Counted from the stretch's first letter, positions 36,637 to 45,718 are shown. The stretch is DNA of 64,000 bases from Lachnospiraceae bacterium (GCA_017437065.1 JAFSBX010000141.1:62001-126000), one strand, 5' to 3'. Numbers and translations are program-made. Notes: generated from the sequence alone by a model not told the origin.

Positions 36637-36996
36637 ATGGTGCGAGAAGAAGCCGAAAAATGTGAATTTATGTGTGTGCATGAAGATATTGTTAAGCTGG
36701 TAAATGAAAAAATGCCGGAGGAAGAAAAACTGTTTGATTTGGCTGAGTTTTTCAAAATCTTTGGTGATACAACCAGAATTAGAATATTATATGTACTTAT
36801 GTGTTCCGAAATGTGTGTATGTGATTTGGCGCAGATTTTAGGAATGACACAATCGGCAATTTCCCACCAGCTCCGAGTATTAAAGCAGATGGAACTGGTC
36901 AGGAATCGAAGAGAAGGGAAGAGTATTTTTTATTCGTTGGCAGACGGACATATTAAGACAATTTTAAGTCAGGGACTGGAACATATTGAAGAGTAA
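36637..36996 (+). CDS. ArsR/SmtB-family metal-sensing repressor (CadC/CzrA-like)
   Basis: 119 residues with a winged helix (LAQILGMTQSAISHQLRVLKQMELV). Metal-site candidates are the N-terminal C-x3-C (CEFMC), the alpha3 motif EMCVCDLA and the alpha5 pattern D-x-H-x10-H-x2-E (DGH...EHIEE), which would suit Cd(II)/Pb(II) and Zn(II) sensing. ATG 36637 follows AAGGAAGTG; an ATG at 36619 would lie against the operator. It controls the HMA and P-type ATPase genes after it. Confidence 0.9.
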   Translation: MVREEAEKCEFMCVHEDIVKLVNEKMPEEEKLFDLAEFFKIFGDTTRIRILYVLMCSEMCVCDLAQILGMTQSAISHQLRVLKQMELVRNRREGKSIFYSLADGHIKTILSQGLEHIEE

Positions 36997-37010
36997 TGGA
37001 GGAATGAGCT

Positions 37011-37232
37011 ATGAGAAAAACATACATTTTAGAGGATTTGGATTGTGCACACTGTGCAGGAAAGATTGAGGAAGCAGTAGGAAAGCTGGAGGGTGTAAGT
37101 AAGAGTACTGTTACATTACTGACACAGAAGCTGGTGATTGAAGTAGACGAGGAGAAAGCAGCTTCTATCGGTAAAGAGATTAAAGCAATAGTGAAAAAAT
37201 ACGAACCGGATGTAGAAGTCATTGAAAAATAA
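37011..37232 (+). CDS. Heavy-metal-associated (HMA) domain protein
   Basis: 73 residues forming one ferredoxin-like HMA fold. The metal motif is DCAHCAGK near residue 10. It is placed 12 bases before the P-type ATPase gene, whose own N-terminal HMA domain is absent; the two probably work as one transporter. Zn(II)/Cd(II)/Pb(II) is more likely than Cu(I), since the Asp before the first Cys is typical of that group. Confidence 0.88.
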   Translation: MRKTYILEDLDCAHCAGKIEEAVGKLEGVSKSTVTLLTQKLVIEVDEEKAASIGKEIKAIVKKYEPDVEVIEK

Positions 37233-37244
37233 GGGAGTATTTCT

Positions 37245-39134
37245 ATGTCAAAGAAATTAAAGAAAAGAATCAGAAGAGTCGGTATTGGTGCAGCAGTTTT
37301 TTTGACAGCAGTAATTTTAGTAAAACTGATACCGGATATAAATTCCATCATTCATTTGGCAATATTCCTGATTGCGTACGCGGCAATTGGCGGGGATGTG
37401 GTGATGAAAGCGATAAGAAATATTGGCAAAGGGCAGGTATTTGATGAGAATTTTTTGATGATGATTGCGACGGTAGGTGCCTTTTTTGTAGGAGATTATC
37501 CGGAAGCAGTTGCAGTTATGCTGTTTTATCAGGTAGGTGAATGTTTTCAGTCTTATGCAGTTAACAAATCCAGAAAGTCCATTACAGCATTAATGGATAT
37601 TCGACCGGATTATGCGAATGTTGTAAGGGATGGCAAAGAAGAGGAAGTGGATCCTGACGAAGTAGCAGTCGGGGAAACGATAGTTGTAAAACCGGGTGAG
37701 AGAATTCCGCTTGATGGAATGGTTCTTTCAGGAACATCGACTCTGGATACAAGAGCATTGACAGGGGAAAGTATTCCGCGAGATATAGGTACAGGTGAGG
37801 AAGTCGTAAGCGGATGCGTAAACTTGTCCGGAGTACTGGAAGTAAAGGTAAGCAAAGAATTCGGACAGTCAACTGTTGCAAAAATTTTGGATTTAGTAGA
37901 GAATGCAAGCAGCAAAAAGGCAGAATCTGAAAATTTTATTTCAAAATTTGCTAAGTATTATACACCGATTGTTGTAATTTGTGCGTTGGCACTGGCAATA
38001 ATTCCACCACTTGTTTTGGGTGGTGGTTTTAGTGAGTGGATTTACAGAGCGTTAACCTTTCTTGTTATTTCCTGTCCGTGTGCGTTGGTAATCAGTATTC
38101 CGTTAAGCTTTTTCGGAGGACTTGGAGGTGCGTCTAAGGCGGGAATTTTAATAAAGGGAAGCAATTATCTGGAGGCACTGGCCGATGCTGAAATTATTGT
38201 AATGGATAAAACGGGAACACTGACAAAAGGTAATTTTGCGGTTGCTGAGATTTTAACGGAAACAGGAATCAGTGAAGAAGAACTTCTGGAAGTGACAGCC
38301 TATGCGGAAAGTTATTCCAATCATCCGATTTCACAGTCTTTGGTAAATGCTTATCAGAAAGCGGGCGGTCAGATAGAAAAGGCTCGTCTTGGTACGGTGG
38401 AAGAAATTGCGGGGCATGGTGTAAAGGCTGCTGTTGATGGAGCGGTTGTTCTTGCAGGAAATGAAAAGCTGATGTGGAAAGAGCAGATTTCTATAGGTGA
38501 GAATTGGAAAAAGAAAGCAACAGCGGGTACGTTGGTACATGTGGCAAGGGATGGTAAGTATTTAGGGGCTATCGTGATTGCAGATGAAATAAAGCCGGAT
38601 GCAAAAGAAGCGGTAAACGGCATGAAAGCGTGGGGAATGAAAAATATCGTTATGCTGACCGGTGACAGAAAGGAAGTTGCAGAGCATGTCGCTAATGAGC
38701 TGGGAATTGATAAAGTATATGCGGAGTTGCTTCCGGGAGATAAAGTAGAAAGAGTGGAAGATATTTTTAAACAGAAGTCAGAAAAAGGAAAGCTGATTTT
38801 CGTTGGTGACGGTATCAATGATGCGCCTGTTTTAGCAAGAGCAGATATCGGTATTGCGATGGGAGGACTTGGTTCGGATGCTGCAATTGAAGCGGCAGAT
38901 ATAGTAATTATGAATGACGAACCGTCTAAAATCGTAAAAGCCATGAAAATATCCGGAAAAACGCTTGCCATTGTAAAGCAGAATATTGTTTTTGCCATTG
39001 GAACTAAGGTGCTGGTATTGATTTTGGCAGCTTTAGGAGCAGCGAATATGTGGGCAGCTGTATTTGCGGATGTAGGAGTTGCTGTGATTGCCATTTTGAA
39101 TGCGATGCGGGCATTAAAGACAGAAAAGCTGTAG
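37245..39134 (+). CDS. Heavy-metal translocating P-type ATPase (Cd/Zn/Pb type)
   Basis: 629 residues. Membrane helices at the start (about 13-50, 70-105) and the C-P-C motif (C277-P-C279) in SCPCALV; phosphorylation site D321-KTGT; TGES (actuator), HP (NHPIS) and GDGINDAPVLA are all present. Exports divalent soft metals. The N-terminal HMA domain usual in CadA/ZntA is missing and is encoded as the separate gene just upstream. Confidence 0.93.
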   Translation: MSKKLKKRIRRVGIGAAVFLTAVILVKLIPDINSIIHLAIFLIAYAAIGGDVVMKAIRNIGKGQVFDENFLMMIATVGAFFVGDYPEAVAVMLFYQVGECFQSYAVNKSRKSITALMDIRPDYANVVRDGKEEEVDPDEVAVGETIVVKPGERIPLDGMVLSGTSTLDTRALTGESIPRDIGTGEEVVSGCVNLSGVLEVKVSKEFGQSTVAKILDLVENASSKKAESENFISKFAKYYTPIVVICALALAIIPPLVLGGGFSEWIYRALTFLVISCPCALVISIPLSFFGGLGGASKAGILIKGSNYLEALADAEIIVMDKTGTLTKGNFAVAEILTETGISEEELLEVTAYAESYSNHPISQSLVNAYQKAGGQIEKARLGTVEEIAGHGVKAAVDGAVVLAGNEKLMWKEQISIGENWKKKATAGTLVHVARDGKYLGAIVIADEIKPDAKEAVNGMKAWGMKNIVMLTGDRKEVAEHVANELGIDKVYAELLPGDKVERVEDIFKQKSEKGKLIFVGDGINDAPVLARADIGIAMGGLGSDAAIEAADIVIMNDEPSKIVKAMKISGKTLAIVKQNIVFAIGTKVLVLILAALGAANMWAAVFADVGVAVIAILNAMRALKTEKL

Positions 39135-39181
39135 ACGAAGGCATTTGAATATTTGTAAATTATACAAATCAGTAAAATGAA

Positions 39182-39218
39182 ACACCCTCAAAGTGTCTTA
39201 AATTTGAGGGTGTCTTTT
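39182..39218 (+). terminator. Terminator of the metal-export operon
   Basis: ACACCCTCAAA and TTTGAGGGTGT form a perfect 11-base stem, then CTTTT. Confidence 0.9.
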
Positions 39219-39220
39219 CG

Positions 39221-39249
39221 TTGTGAAAACAGTCGAAAAAAGGTATAAT
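39221..39249 (+). promoter_or_regulatory. Promoter of the MBL hydrolase/GGDEF pair
   Basis: TTGTGA (39221-39226) and TATAAT (39244-39249) are 17 bases apart, directly behind the previous terminator. Confidence 0.6.
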
Positions 39250-39318
39250 GTATTTATAGTATTTATGGAATTGAGATAAAATAAATTTACTTGGAAAAGC
39301 ATAAAAAGGAGCCGGATA

Positions 39319-40143
39319 ATGTTTATTATAAATTTAGTGGAAGATACAAAAGGGAATAATGAGTGTTTGTATGAACATGGATTAAGTATTTATGTGGAAA
39401 CTGAAAAGCATAAATTGCTTGTGGACTGTGGAGCAACAGATATGTTTCTGCACAATGCAAGGTTGCTTGGTGTAGATGTGGGACAGGTGGATACGGTGAT
39501 TTTGAGTCATGGGCATTATGACCATTCCGGCGGGATTATGGATTTTGCGAAGGTAAATTCAAAAGCGCCCATTTATATGAGAGAGACAGCGGGAGAAGAT
39601 TACTATCACATTGCACAGAATCTGGAAAAGTATATTGGTATTGATAAGGAAATCTTAAAGCTGCCGCAGGTTGTAAATGTAAAGGAATTGTTGGAGATTG
39701 ATGAGGAATTATTGTTGTTTTCCGGGATTACAGGAAAGAAGTATCCGATAAAAGGGAATTTGGTATTAAAGAAAAAAGTAAATGGCGTATATGTGCAGGA
39801 TGAGTTTGAGCATGAACAGTGTCTGGTTATTACGCAGGGAGAAAAGCATATTCTGTTGTCCGGTTGCGCGCATAACGGGATATTGAATATTCTGGACAGA
39901 TATGTTGAAATTTTTCACGCATATCCGGATATTGTAATCAGCGGATTTCATATGGCACAGAAGGCAGATTATACAAAAGAGGATGAGGAGAATATTCGAA
40001 ATATAGCAAAAGCGCTTCTGGAAACAAAAGCAGAATTTTATACAGGGCATTGCACAGGACAGAAAGCATATGATATTATGAAAAAGATTATGGGTGACAG
40101 ACTGAAACAGATACATAGTGGAGAAACATTGATTGGATGGTAA
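39319..40143 (+). CDS. MBL-fold metallo-hydrolase (MptA/DHPS-like)
   Basis: 274 residues. The metal-binding motif is SHGHYDHSGG, with later histidines in SGCAHNGI and SGFHM, and the closing GHCTGQ. The pattern is that of the soluble MBL group annotated as 7,8-dihydropterin-6-methyl-4-(beta-D-ribofuranosyl)-aminobenzene-5'-phosphate synthase in archaea; in Clostridia the substrate is unknown. The stop codon is one base before the ATG-containing start region of the GGDEF gene, so the two are coupled. Confidence 0.8.
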   Translation: MFIINLVEDTKGNNECLYEHGLSIYVETEKHKLLVDCGATDMFLHNARLLGVDVGQVDTVILSHGHYDHSGGIMDFAKVNSKAPIYMRETAGEDYYHIAQNLEKYIGIDKEILKLPQVVNVKELLEIDEELLLFSGITGKKYPIKGNLVLKKKVNGVYVQDEFEHEQCLVITQGEKHILLSGCAHNGILNILDRYVEIFHAYPDIVISGFHMAQKADYTKEDEENIRNIAKALLETKAEFYTGHCTGQKAYDIMKKIMGDRLKQIHSGETLIGW

Positions 40144-40144
40144 T

Positions 40145-41557
40145 ATGAAAAAGCGAGAAAATATATCAAGCAAAAAAGCTTATGTAAAAAGGATTGATAT
40201 TGTTATTCTTTCAACGGTCTTTCTGATGTTGATTTTTTTACTTATAGGGTTGTGGGCAGGCTCGAACAGCTATAAGTCAAAGCGTCTGGCCATGATACAG
40301 GATACAATGGATGTTCTGGCAGATAATCAAAGGGTACAGTTTGAAAATTATATAAATAAAAATATCGAGATATTGCAAGGTTTGGTGACATTTCCGGAAA
40401 TTTATAAGATGGACATAAAAAAACAGCATGATTTTATTAAGGGACGCTCGCAGAAGCTCGGGTTTCATCATATTTTTGTAATGAGTGCAGAAGGAATCGG
40501 GTTTTATGTAGAGACAGGGGAGCATAAAGATCAAAAGGCTGAGCCATTCTTTCAAAATATTATGGAGAATGATATTTATGTGACAGAACCATTTTATGGG
40601 GATGAATCTCCGATTATGACGATTTGTGTGTCTATTTATGATAAAAGTGATAATAAAGTAGGTGTACTTTGTGGTGCGATTGAATTAGAGCAGATTGCGG
40701 TGTTATTTTCGGAAAACAGAATGATTCAGAGTGGAAAAAGTTTTTTGGTTAATCGTGAAGGACATTATATGACTGCAGAAGATATGCAGAAGGTTCAGGA
40801 GCAGGTGTCTGTTTATGAGGAAACGAATTCGGATTTTGACCTGATACAAAAGGCTTTTGATGAGAAAAAAGATCAAAGCGGCAGGATTATACAAAATGGT
40901 GCAGAGTATCAGGCGAATGTATCCTATTTGGAAAATTACGACTGGGTGATTGTGCAATGTATTGAAACAGATGAAATTTTTAAAGATATACGATATATTG
41001 ATTTTTGGAAATATATTTCACTGGCAATCGTGGTGATTATTTCTTTATGTGTGACCAGAATTGTGATATATTGGCACAAAAGTGAGCGAAGAAGTGAAAC
41101 GGATGTGCTAACCGGATGCAGAAGCCGTGCGTCCATGGAAAAGCTGTTGGAGTGGTTAGAGAAAGAAAAGCAGTATGACGTGACGATTATTTATATGGAT
41201 TTGAATAAATTCAAGCAGATAAATGATACATATGGACACGATAAAGGTGATGATATCTTGTGTATTTTCAGTGCGGTGTTAATGGAAGTATTTGGAGAGT
41301 ACGGATATGTAGGACGTATAGGTGGCGATGAATTTATTGTTGTATTACTTAATACACCGGAACAGTATGTTGCTCAAATGTGTGAGTTGGTTGAGGAAAG
41401 ACTTAAGGAAAAGAGTAAGGAATTGGAATTTGCTCAGATTATAAGTACATCCTTTGGGTTTGCTACCAGAACAAAAGGAAGCAGGGAGTCACTGGATGAT
41501 ATTATATCGAAGGCAGATGAAAAAATGTATCAGAATAAGCAGGAAAGAAGAAGTTAA
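40145..41557 (+). CDS. Membrane diguanylate cyclase with extracellular sensor domain
   Basis: 470 residues. Membrane helix at about 20-42, an extracellular Cache-like sensor (about 60-280), a second helix at about 285-308, then a GGDEF domain with DLNKFKQINDTYGHDKGD and an intact RIGGDEF catalytic loop. It should make c-di-GMP. No RxxD-type inhibitory site was noted four residues before the loop. The start is ATG 40145; an upstream TTG at 40133 overlaps the previous stop. Confidence 0.9.
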   Translation: MKKRENISSKKAYVKRIDIVILSTVFLMLIFLLIGLWAGSNSYKSKRLAMIQDTMDVLADNQRVQFENYINKNIEILQGLVTFPEIYKMDIKKQHDFIKGRSQKLGFHHIFVMSAEGIGFYVETGEHKDQKAEPFFQNIMENDIYVTEPFYGDESPIMTICVSIYDKSDNKVGVLCGAIELEQIAVLFSENRMIQSGKSFLVNREGHYMTAEDMQKVQEQVSVYEETNSDFDLIQKAFDEKKDQSGRIIQNGAEYQANVSYLENYDWVIVQCIETDEIFKDIRYIDFWKYISLAIVVIISLCVTRIVIYWHKSERRSETDVLTGCRSRASMEKLLEWLEKEKQYDVTIIYMDLNKFKQINDTYGHDKGDDILCIFSAVLMEVFGEYGYVGRIGGDEFIVVLLNTPEQYVAQMCELVEERLKEKSKELEFAQIISTSFGFATRTKGSRESLDDIISKADEKMYQNKQERRS

Positions 41558-41608
41558 AAAATATTTTAGTAAAATATATATAGGAACATGAAAAGAAAGG
41601 AAGTAGAA

Positions 41609-42433
41609 ATGACAAAAGAATTAGAATATGCGTTAGAGAGATTTATAGAAATTATGAAACAGGAAAAAGGGATTAAAGGAGCATGGAATCTGGGGTCGAT
41701 AACACGAGGCTTATCGGATAAATATTCCAATGTTAACATTGTTTTTCTTGTAAAAGGAGAAGAGTTTAAGAAAGTAGACGACAAAGTATCTGAGTATTTA
41801 CAGCAGGTTTGTGATGAAGTAGTGTTGTGTCAGCCGGAGAGTTTTAATAGCGATGCAATTAGTAATACAGAATATTTGTTAAAAAAAGAACAACAGCTTA
41901 TGCAGATTGAGGTTGCTATTCTTAATGAAGATAAACTGGATGATGCGATGTGCCGGATGTACTATACGGATTTGAGTATGGAACAGGTAGTGTTTGACAG
42001 TGAAGGATGTGTACAGAAATTACTGGATGAATCTCCAAAGGGAGATAAGTGGCAATCTGATTTGGAAAAGTTAAATGCTACATACTGGTTCAATATTAAT
42101 ATGTCAATCAAGTATCTGAAAAGAAAAGACTTCTTTAAACTGCATTACCTGATGAGAAGTCTTATGGATACCCATGTTGCACTGTTGTTAAATGGGTATG
42201 ATAAAATTTCATGGGGAAATATGGTAAATAAATTGCAGTATCTTCCTGAGAAAATGCAGGAACATATTATGTATTACAGATGTACGGAGGACTTTGTGGA
42301 GAATATCAGTATTCTGTGGAGAGTAATGAACTGGTTTGAAGATGACTATAATGAAGTTTGTAAAATAAAGGGTGTTGAAGCGGATAACAGACTGGCACCG
42401 ATGGTAGAAGAATTCTGGATTGATTGCATGTAG
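41609..42433 (+). CDS. Nucleotidyltransferase-fold protein with altered active site
   Basis: About 274 residues (ATG 41609 with AAGGAAG; ATG 41588 also possible). The N-terminal part has the nucleotidyltransferase pattern G-S-x10-D-x-D, but the last motif reads N-V-N in GSITRGLSDKYSNVN, so both metal-binding aspartates are lost. The C-terminal half looks helical (like aminoglycoside adenylyltransferases). Probably a non-catalytic or repurposed family member; its function is unknown. Confidence 0.6.
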   Translation: MTKELEYALERFIEIMKQEKGIKGAWNLGSITRGLSDKYSNVNIVFLVKGEEFKKVDDKVSEYLQQVCDEVVLCQPESFNSDAISNTEYLLKKEQQLMQIEVAILNEDKLDDAMCRMYYTDLSMEQVVFDSEGCVQKLLDESPKGDKWQSDLEKLNATYWFNINMSIKYLKRKDFFKLHYLMRSLMDTHVALLLNGYDKISWGNMVNKLQYLPEKMQEHIMYYRCTEDFVENISILWRVMNWFEDDYNEVCKIKGVEADNRLAPMVEEFWIDCM

Positions 42434-42460
42434 GTGTAGGGAAGTTTGAGGAGAATTCAG

Positions 42461-42967
42461 ATGATATACGAGAATCACTTTTATACTACAAAGGAAATGT
42501 ATAAAGAATTTGTAAATAAAGTACTTTGCCGAAAAATATGGTTCATGGGAATTGCGGCCGTTGTAATCGGCGTTGTTTCGCTTATTCTTGGAGGTATACT
42601 AGTTAAATCCAATCTTATAATGCTGTCATTTGCATGTTTGTTTTGGGCGGTTGCTTCAATTATTATAGCACCAAGAACTACTCTAAAGAATTTAGTAAAT
42701 TACGATTATAAACTTCATAGAGGAGAAAACCCTGAGTGTATTGTGTCTTTTGAATCTAATATCAAAATGAAAGAGGGCAGGGTTTCCATTGAAATAGAGT
42801 ATGACCAGATTACAGCCTTATACAAATTAAAAACATGTAATATTTTGATGTTTACAAAACAAAATGGGATTATGTATGTAAGTGATGGCTTTGCCGGGGA
42901 ATCTTCAGATTTTGAGGAATTTATTTTGAAGAAATGTAAAAATTTAAAAAGAATTATATCGCGTTAA
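42461..42967 (+). CDS. YcxB-like membrane protein
   Basis: 168 residues with two membrane helices at about 24-70 and a C-terminal YcxB-like domain (IEIEYDQITALYKLKTCNIL region). The ATG 42461 follows GAGGAG; an upstream TTG is also in frame. Function unknown. Follows the nucleotidyltransferase-like gene by 27 bases. Confidence 0.7.
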   Translation: MIYENHFYTTKEMYKEFVNKVLCRKIWFMGIAAVVIGVVSLILGGILVKSNLIMLSFACLFWAVASIIIAPRTTLKNLVNYDYKLHRGENPECIVSFESNIKMKEGRVSIEIEYDQITALYKLKTCNILMFTKQNGIMYVSDGFAGESSDFEEFILKKCKNLKRIISR

Positions 42968-43009
42968 TGGGACAGTGTGTGATAGGAAAGAGTTCATAAT
43001 TGTTATCAG

Positions 43010-43054
43010 TAGGGAAAGGTATGTGGTGAAAAGCGTGACTTTTCCTATTTTTTT
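43010..43054 (+). terminator. Terminator after the YcxB-like gene
   Basis: TAGGGAAAG and CTTTTCCTA form a 9-base stem (one G-T) followed by a seven-base T run. Confidence 0.8.
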
Positions 43055-43067
43055 ATAATATTTTATG

Positions 43068-43088
43068 GCACCCGAAGCCTAATAGGAA
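43068..43088 (+). repeat. Fragment resembling the 5' end of tRNA-Arg
   Basis: GCACCCGAAGCCTAATAGG is close to the start of the tRNA-Arg gene at 35073, GCACCCGTAGTCTAATGG, with substitutions near every third base after CCG. Only about 20 bases are shared. It could be a relic of tRNA recombination or chance. Confidence 0.35.
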
Positions 43089-43205
43089 ACTGCATGTGCT
43101 AAGTTAAGTGGTAAAAATGAAGGGGAGAAAATTTAGAGGTCATTACAGAAAATATGTGGTATACTGGTTGCAGAAATATAGATGACTTAGAGGAAATAAG
43201 TAAAG

Positions 43206-43496
43206 ATGAGCATGAATTTGTCTGAAAATATAATAGTAGAATTAATTATACTTGCTAAAAAGTATCGGATTAAAAAGATGTTACTGTTCGGTTCCAGAGC
43301 AAGAGGAGATAATAAAGAACGTAGTGATATTGACCTGGCCGTCAGTGGTGGGGACATTGTCGGGTTCAGAACAGATGTTGATGATGTTGTGCGTACACTT
43401 TTAATGTTTGATGTTGTCAATCTGGATGGTAATGTTCAGGAAGAACTATTGGAGTCAATTAGGAAAGAGGGAATAATTTTATATGAAGAAGTTTGA
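43206..43496 (+). CDS. MNT-type minimal nucleotidyltransferase
   Basis: 96 residues with an intact nucleotidyltransferase site, GSRARGDNKERSDIDLAV. This is the MNT family, which pairs with HEPN partners; in studied cases (such as MntA/HepT) it polyadenylylates the toxin to silence it. It overlaps the HEPN gene by 14 bases. An extended -10 box (TGGTATACT at 43157-43165) lies ahead; no good -35 is seen. Confidence 0.88.
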   Translation: MSMNLSENIIVELIILAKKYRIKKMLLFGSRARGDNKERSDIDLAVSGGDIVGFRTDVDDVVRTLLMFDVVNLDGNVQEELLESIRKEGIILYEEV

Positions 43497-43872
43497 AAAT
43501 TTTAAGAAGGCACTTTCTAACTTGGAAGAGTGTCGGAAATATGAAGCTCCCTATGATATTGTAACAGAAACAGGACTTGTAAATTTGTTTTCTATTTGTT
43601 TTGAACAATCGTGGAAAGCAATGAAAGAAATATTGGAAAATCATGGCTATAATGAGGGAAAAACAGGCTCACTCAAAATGATTATTAAATTAGCATACAG
43701 TGCAGGAATGGTTCAGGATGAAAAGGGCTGGTTAGAGATTCTTGATAAAAGAAATGAAATTGCTCATTCGTATAATGAAGAAGTGGCAGCAGATATTATA
43801 AATAAAACCAAAAGTTGTTATATTAATATGTTTGAGGAATTAAAAGTAGAAATAGAGACAAATTGGTTATAG
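43483..43872 (+). CDS. HEPN-domain protein, HI0074 family
   Basis: 129 residues, all-helical. It has the nucleotidyltransferase-substrate-binding family pattern and R-x4-H in RNEIAHSYNE, the RNase-site motif of HEPN toxins. With the MNT gene it forms a probable type VII-like toxin-antitoxin pair. RNase activity is inferred. Confidence 0.85.
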   Translation: MKKFENFKKALSNLEECRKYEAPYDIVTETGLVNLFSICFEQSWKAMKEILENHGYNEGKTGSLKMIIKLAYSAGMVQDEKGWLEILDKRNEIAHSYNEEVAADIINKTKSCYINMFEELKVEIETNWL

Positions 43873-43894
43873 AAGAAAATAGATGGAGTAAATT

Positions 43895-45001
43895 ATGTTA
43901 TACACAATTCCCGATTATTATAAAGAATTTCAATGTATCGCTGATAAGTGTGAAGATACCTGTTGTGCCGGATGGCAGATTGTAATTGACAGAAAATCAT
44001 TAAATAAATATCGGAAGACAAAAGGGAAATTTGCGAAAAGACTGCGTCGTTCCATTCAATGGCGTAAGGGGATTTTTAAGCAGTCGGAGGATAAAAGATG
44101 TGCCTTTTTAAATGAACAGAATTTGTGTGATATGTACACGGCGTTGGGAGAAAACAGCTTGTGTCAGACATGCAAAAAGTATCCGAGGCATATTGAAGAG
44201 TTTGAAAATGTCAGAGAAATTACTTTGTCGGTATCCTGTCCGGAGGTGGCACGAATTTTATTGAATAAAAAGGAGCCGGTTTCTTTTTTGTCTTTTGAGA
44301 GACAAGGGGATGAAGAATATGAGGATTTTGATCCTTTTTTATATTCTGTGTTGGTAGAGGCGAGAGAAGTTATAAGAAAAATTTTGCAGGACAGAAATAA
44401 GGACATAGCAGTGCGGGCGGGATTGGTGTTAGGTCTGGCACATGATATGCAGGTGCGTATCAAAAGAAGAGAGTTGTTTTCCTGTGATGAGTTGTTTGCA
44501 AAATATCAAAAGAAAAAAGCGGCTGAATTTGTGGAGAAAAAGAGAGAAGAGAATTACGAGGATAAAAAACAATGTTTTGATAGGGCATTGCATATGTTCC
44601 GGAAGTTGTACCGGTTGGAGCTTTTGCATGAAGAATGGGCAATTCATTTGGAGGAAACAGAGGCACTTTTATTTGGAAAAGGTGCATTTTTTTATGCGAA
44701 AGTGCATGATGAATTTGAAGAGTGGTTGAAAGAAAATATGCCGGATCGGCAGATTTTGTTGGAGCAACTGCTTGTGTATTTTGTGTACACCTATTTTTGT
44801 GGTGCTGTTTACGATGGGAAAGTATATAGCAAGGCAAGGATGGCGATTGTAAATGTATTTTTTATTTATGAAATGCTTGTTGCAAGATGGTTAAAAAATG
44901 AAAGGATACTGGATATGGAAGATGTGATTATGTTGGTGTATCGTTATTCCAGGGAGATAGAGCATTCGGATGAAAATTTGGAGAAAGTAGAGGCATTTTA
45001 A
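43895..45001 (+). CDS. fliB: FliB-family flagellin lysine N-methylase-like protein
   Basis: 368 residues. N-terminal cysteine cluster DKCEDTCCAGW and a second set CDMYTALGENSLCQTCKKYPRH suggest an Fe-S cluster, as in FliB/YkgJ-type proteins. FliB methylates flagellin lysines in Salmonella; in Clostridia such genes also occur without flagella. No flagellar gene is in the window, so the substrate is uncertain. Confidence 0.75.
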   Translation: MLYTIPDYYKEFQCIADKCEDTCCAGWQIVIDRKSLNKYRKTKGKFAKRLRRSIQWRKGIFKQSEDKRCAFLNEQNLCDMYTALGENSLCQTCKKYPRHIEEFENVREITLSVSCPEVARILLNKKEPVSFLSFERQGDEEYEDFDPFLYSVLVEAREVIRKILQDRNKDIAVRAGLVLGLAHDMQVRIKRRELFSCDELFAKYQKKKAAEFVEKKREENYEDKKQCFDRALHMFRKLYRLELLHEEWAIHLEETEALLFGKGAFFYAKVHDEFEEWLKENMPDRQILLEQLLVYFVYTYFCGAVYDGKVYSKARMAIVNVFFIYEMLVARWLKNERILDMEDVIMLVYRYSREIEHSDENLEKVEAF

Positions 45002-45018
45002 GGATTTGGGAATATGTT

Positions 45019-45717
45019 ATGAAAATTGCAATATGTGATGATGAAGTTGTTTTTCAGCAAGAGCTGAAGGATAAATTAGAGAAGTACTATAACAGTCTGG
45101 ATGTGTTGATTCAAGGTTTTACGACAGGTGAAGCATTGGTGAAGAGTTTTGAAAAAGACAGATATGATTTGATTTTTCTTGATATTGAAATGGATGGAAT
45201 GGACGGTTTTACGACAGCAAGACTGTTGAAAGAACAGCAGTCGGATATCACAGTGATTTTTCTTACCGGTCATACGGAGATGGCAATGGAAGGCTATGAA
45301 GTGCAGGCTTTCCGCTTTTTGGCAAAGCCGATAGAACAGGATAGGTTATATTCGGCTTTGCGAGCATTCGGGGAAAGGTTTCAGACGGAAAAGAAAGTAG
45401 TAATTTCTGAAAATGGAAAGCAGCGATTGATTAGATGTCGGGAAATCAAATACATCAAAAGTGAAAATGTATATCTTCAAATTGTGACGGAAAAGGAAGA
45501 ATATTGGGTCAGAAAGAAACAGAAGGAACTGTTGGAGGAATTGCCAAAAGATTATTTTGTGGCGGTTCATCGGAGTCATATTGTCAATATGGAATATGTG
45601 AAGTGTTTTGGTGGAAATGAAATTATTCTTGAGGGTGAGACAAAGATTCCGGTTAGCAGAGGTAAACGGGATTTATTTAAGCAACAGATGATGAAGTATA
45701 TGAAGGAGAAACAGTAA
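45019..45717 (+). CDS. LytTR-family response regulator
   Basis: 232 residues: a receiver domain (IAICDDE start, phospho-acceptor D55 in FLDIEMDG, KPIEQDRL lysine) and a LytTR DNA-binding domain (about 125-232, with KYIKSENVYLQI and VAVHRSHIVNM). Regulators of this type act on direct repeats. Its partner kinase follows after one base. Probable targets are the 21-base-spaced repeats at 47023-47056. Confidence 0.92.
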   Translation: MKIAICDDEVVFQQELKDKLEKYYNSLDVLIQGFTTGEALVKSFEKDRYDLIFLDIEMDGMDGFTTARLLKEQQSDITVIFLTGHTEMAMEGYEVQAFRFLAKPIEQDRLYSALRAFGERFQTEKKVVISENGKQRLIRCREIKYIKSENVYLQIVTEKEEYWVRKKQKELLEELPKDYFVAVHRSHIVNMEYVKCFGGNEIILEGETKIPVSRGKRDLFKQQMMKYMKEKQ

Positions 45718-45718
45718 C

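Noticed and set aside
38369-39094. Long minus-strand frame opposite the P-type ATPase
   Set aside because: Mirror frame of a strongly coding gene; Ser/Ala/Ile-rich with no motif or start signal.
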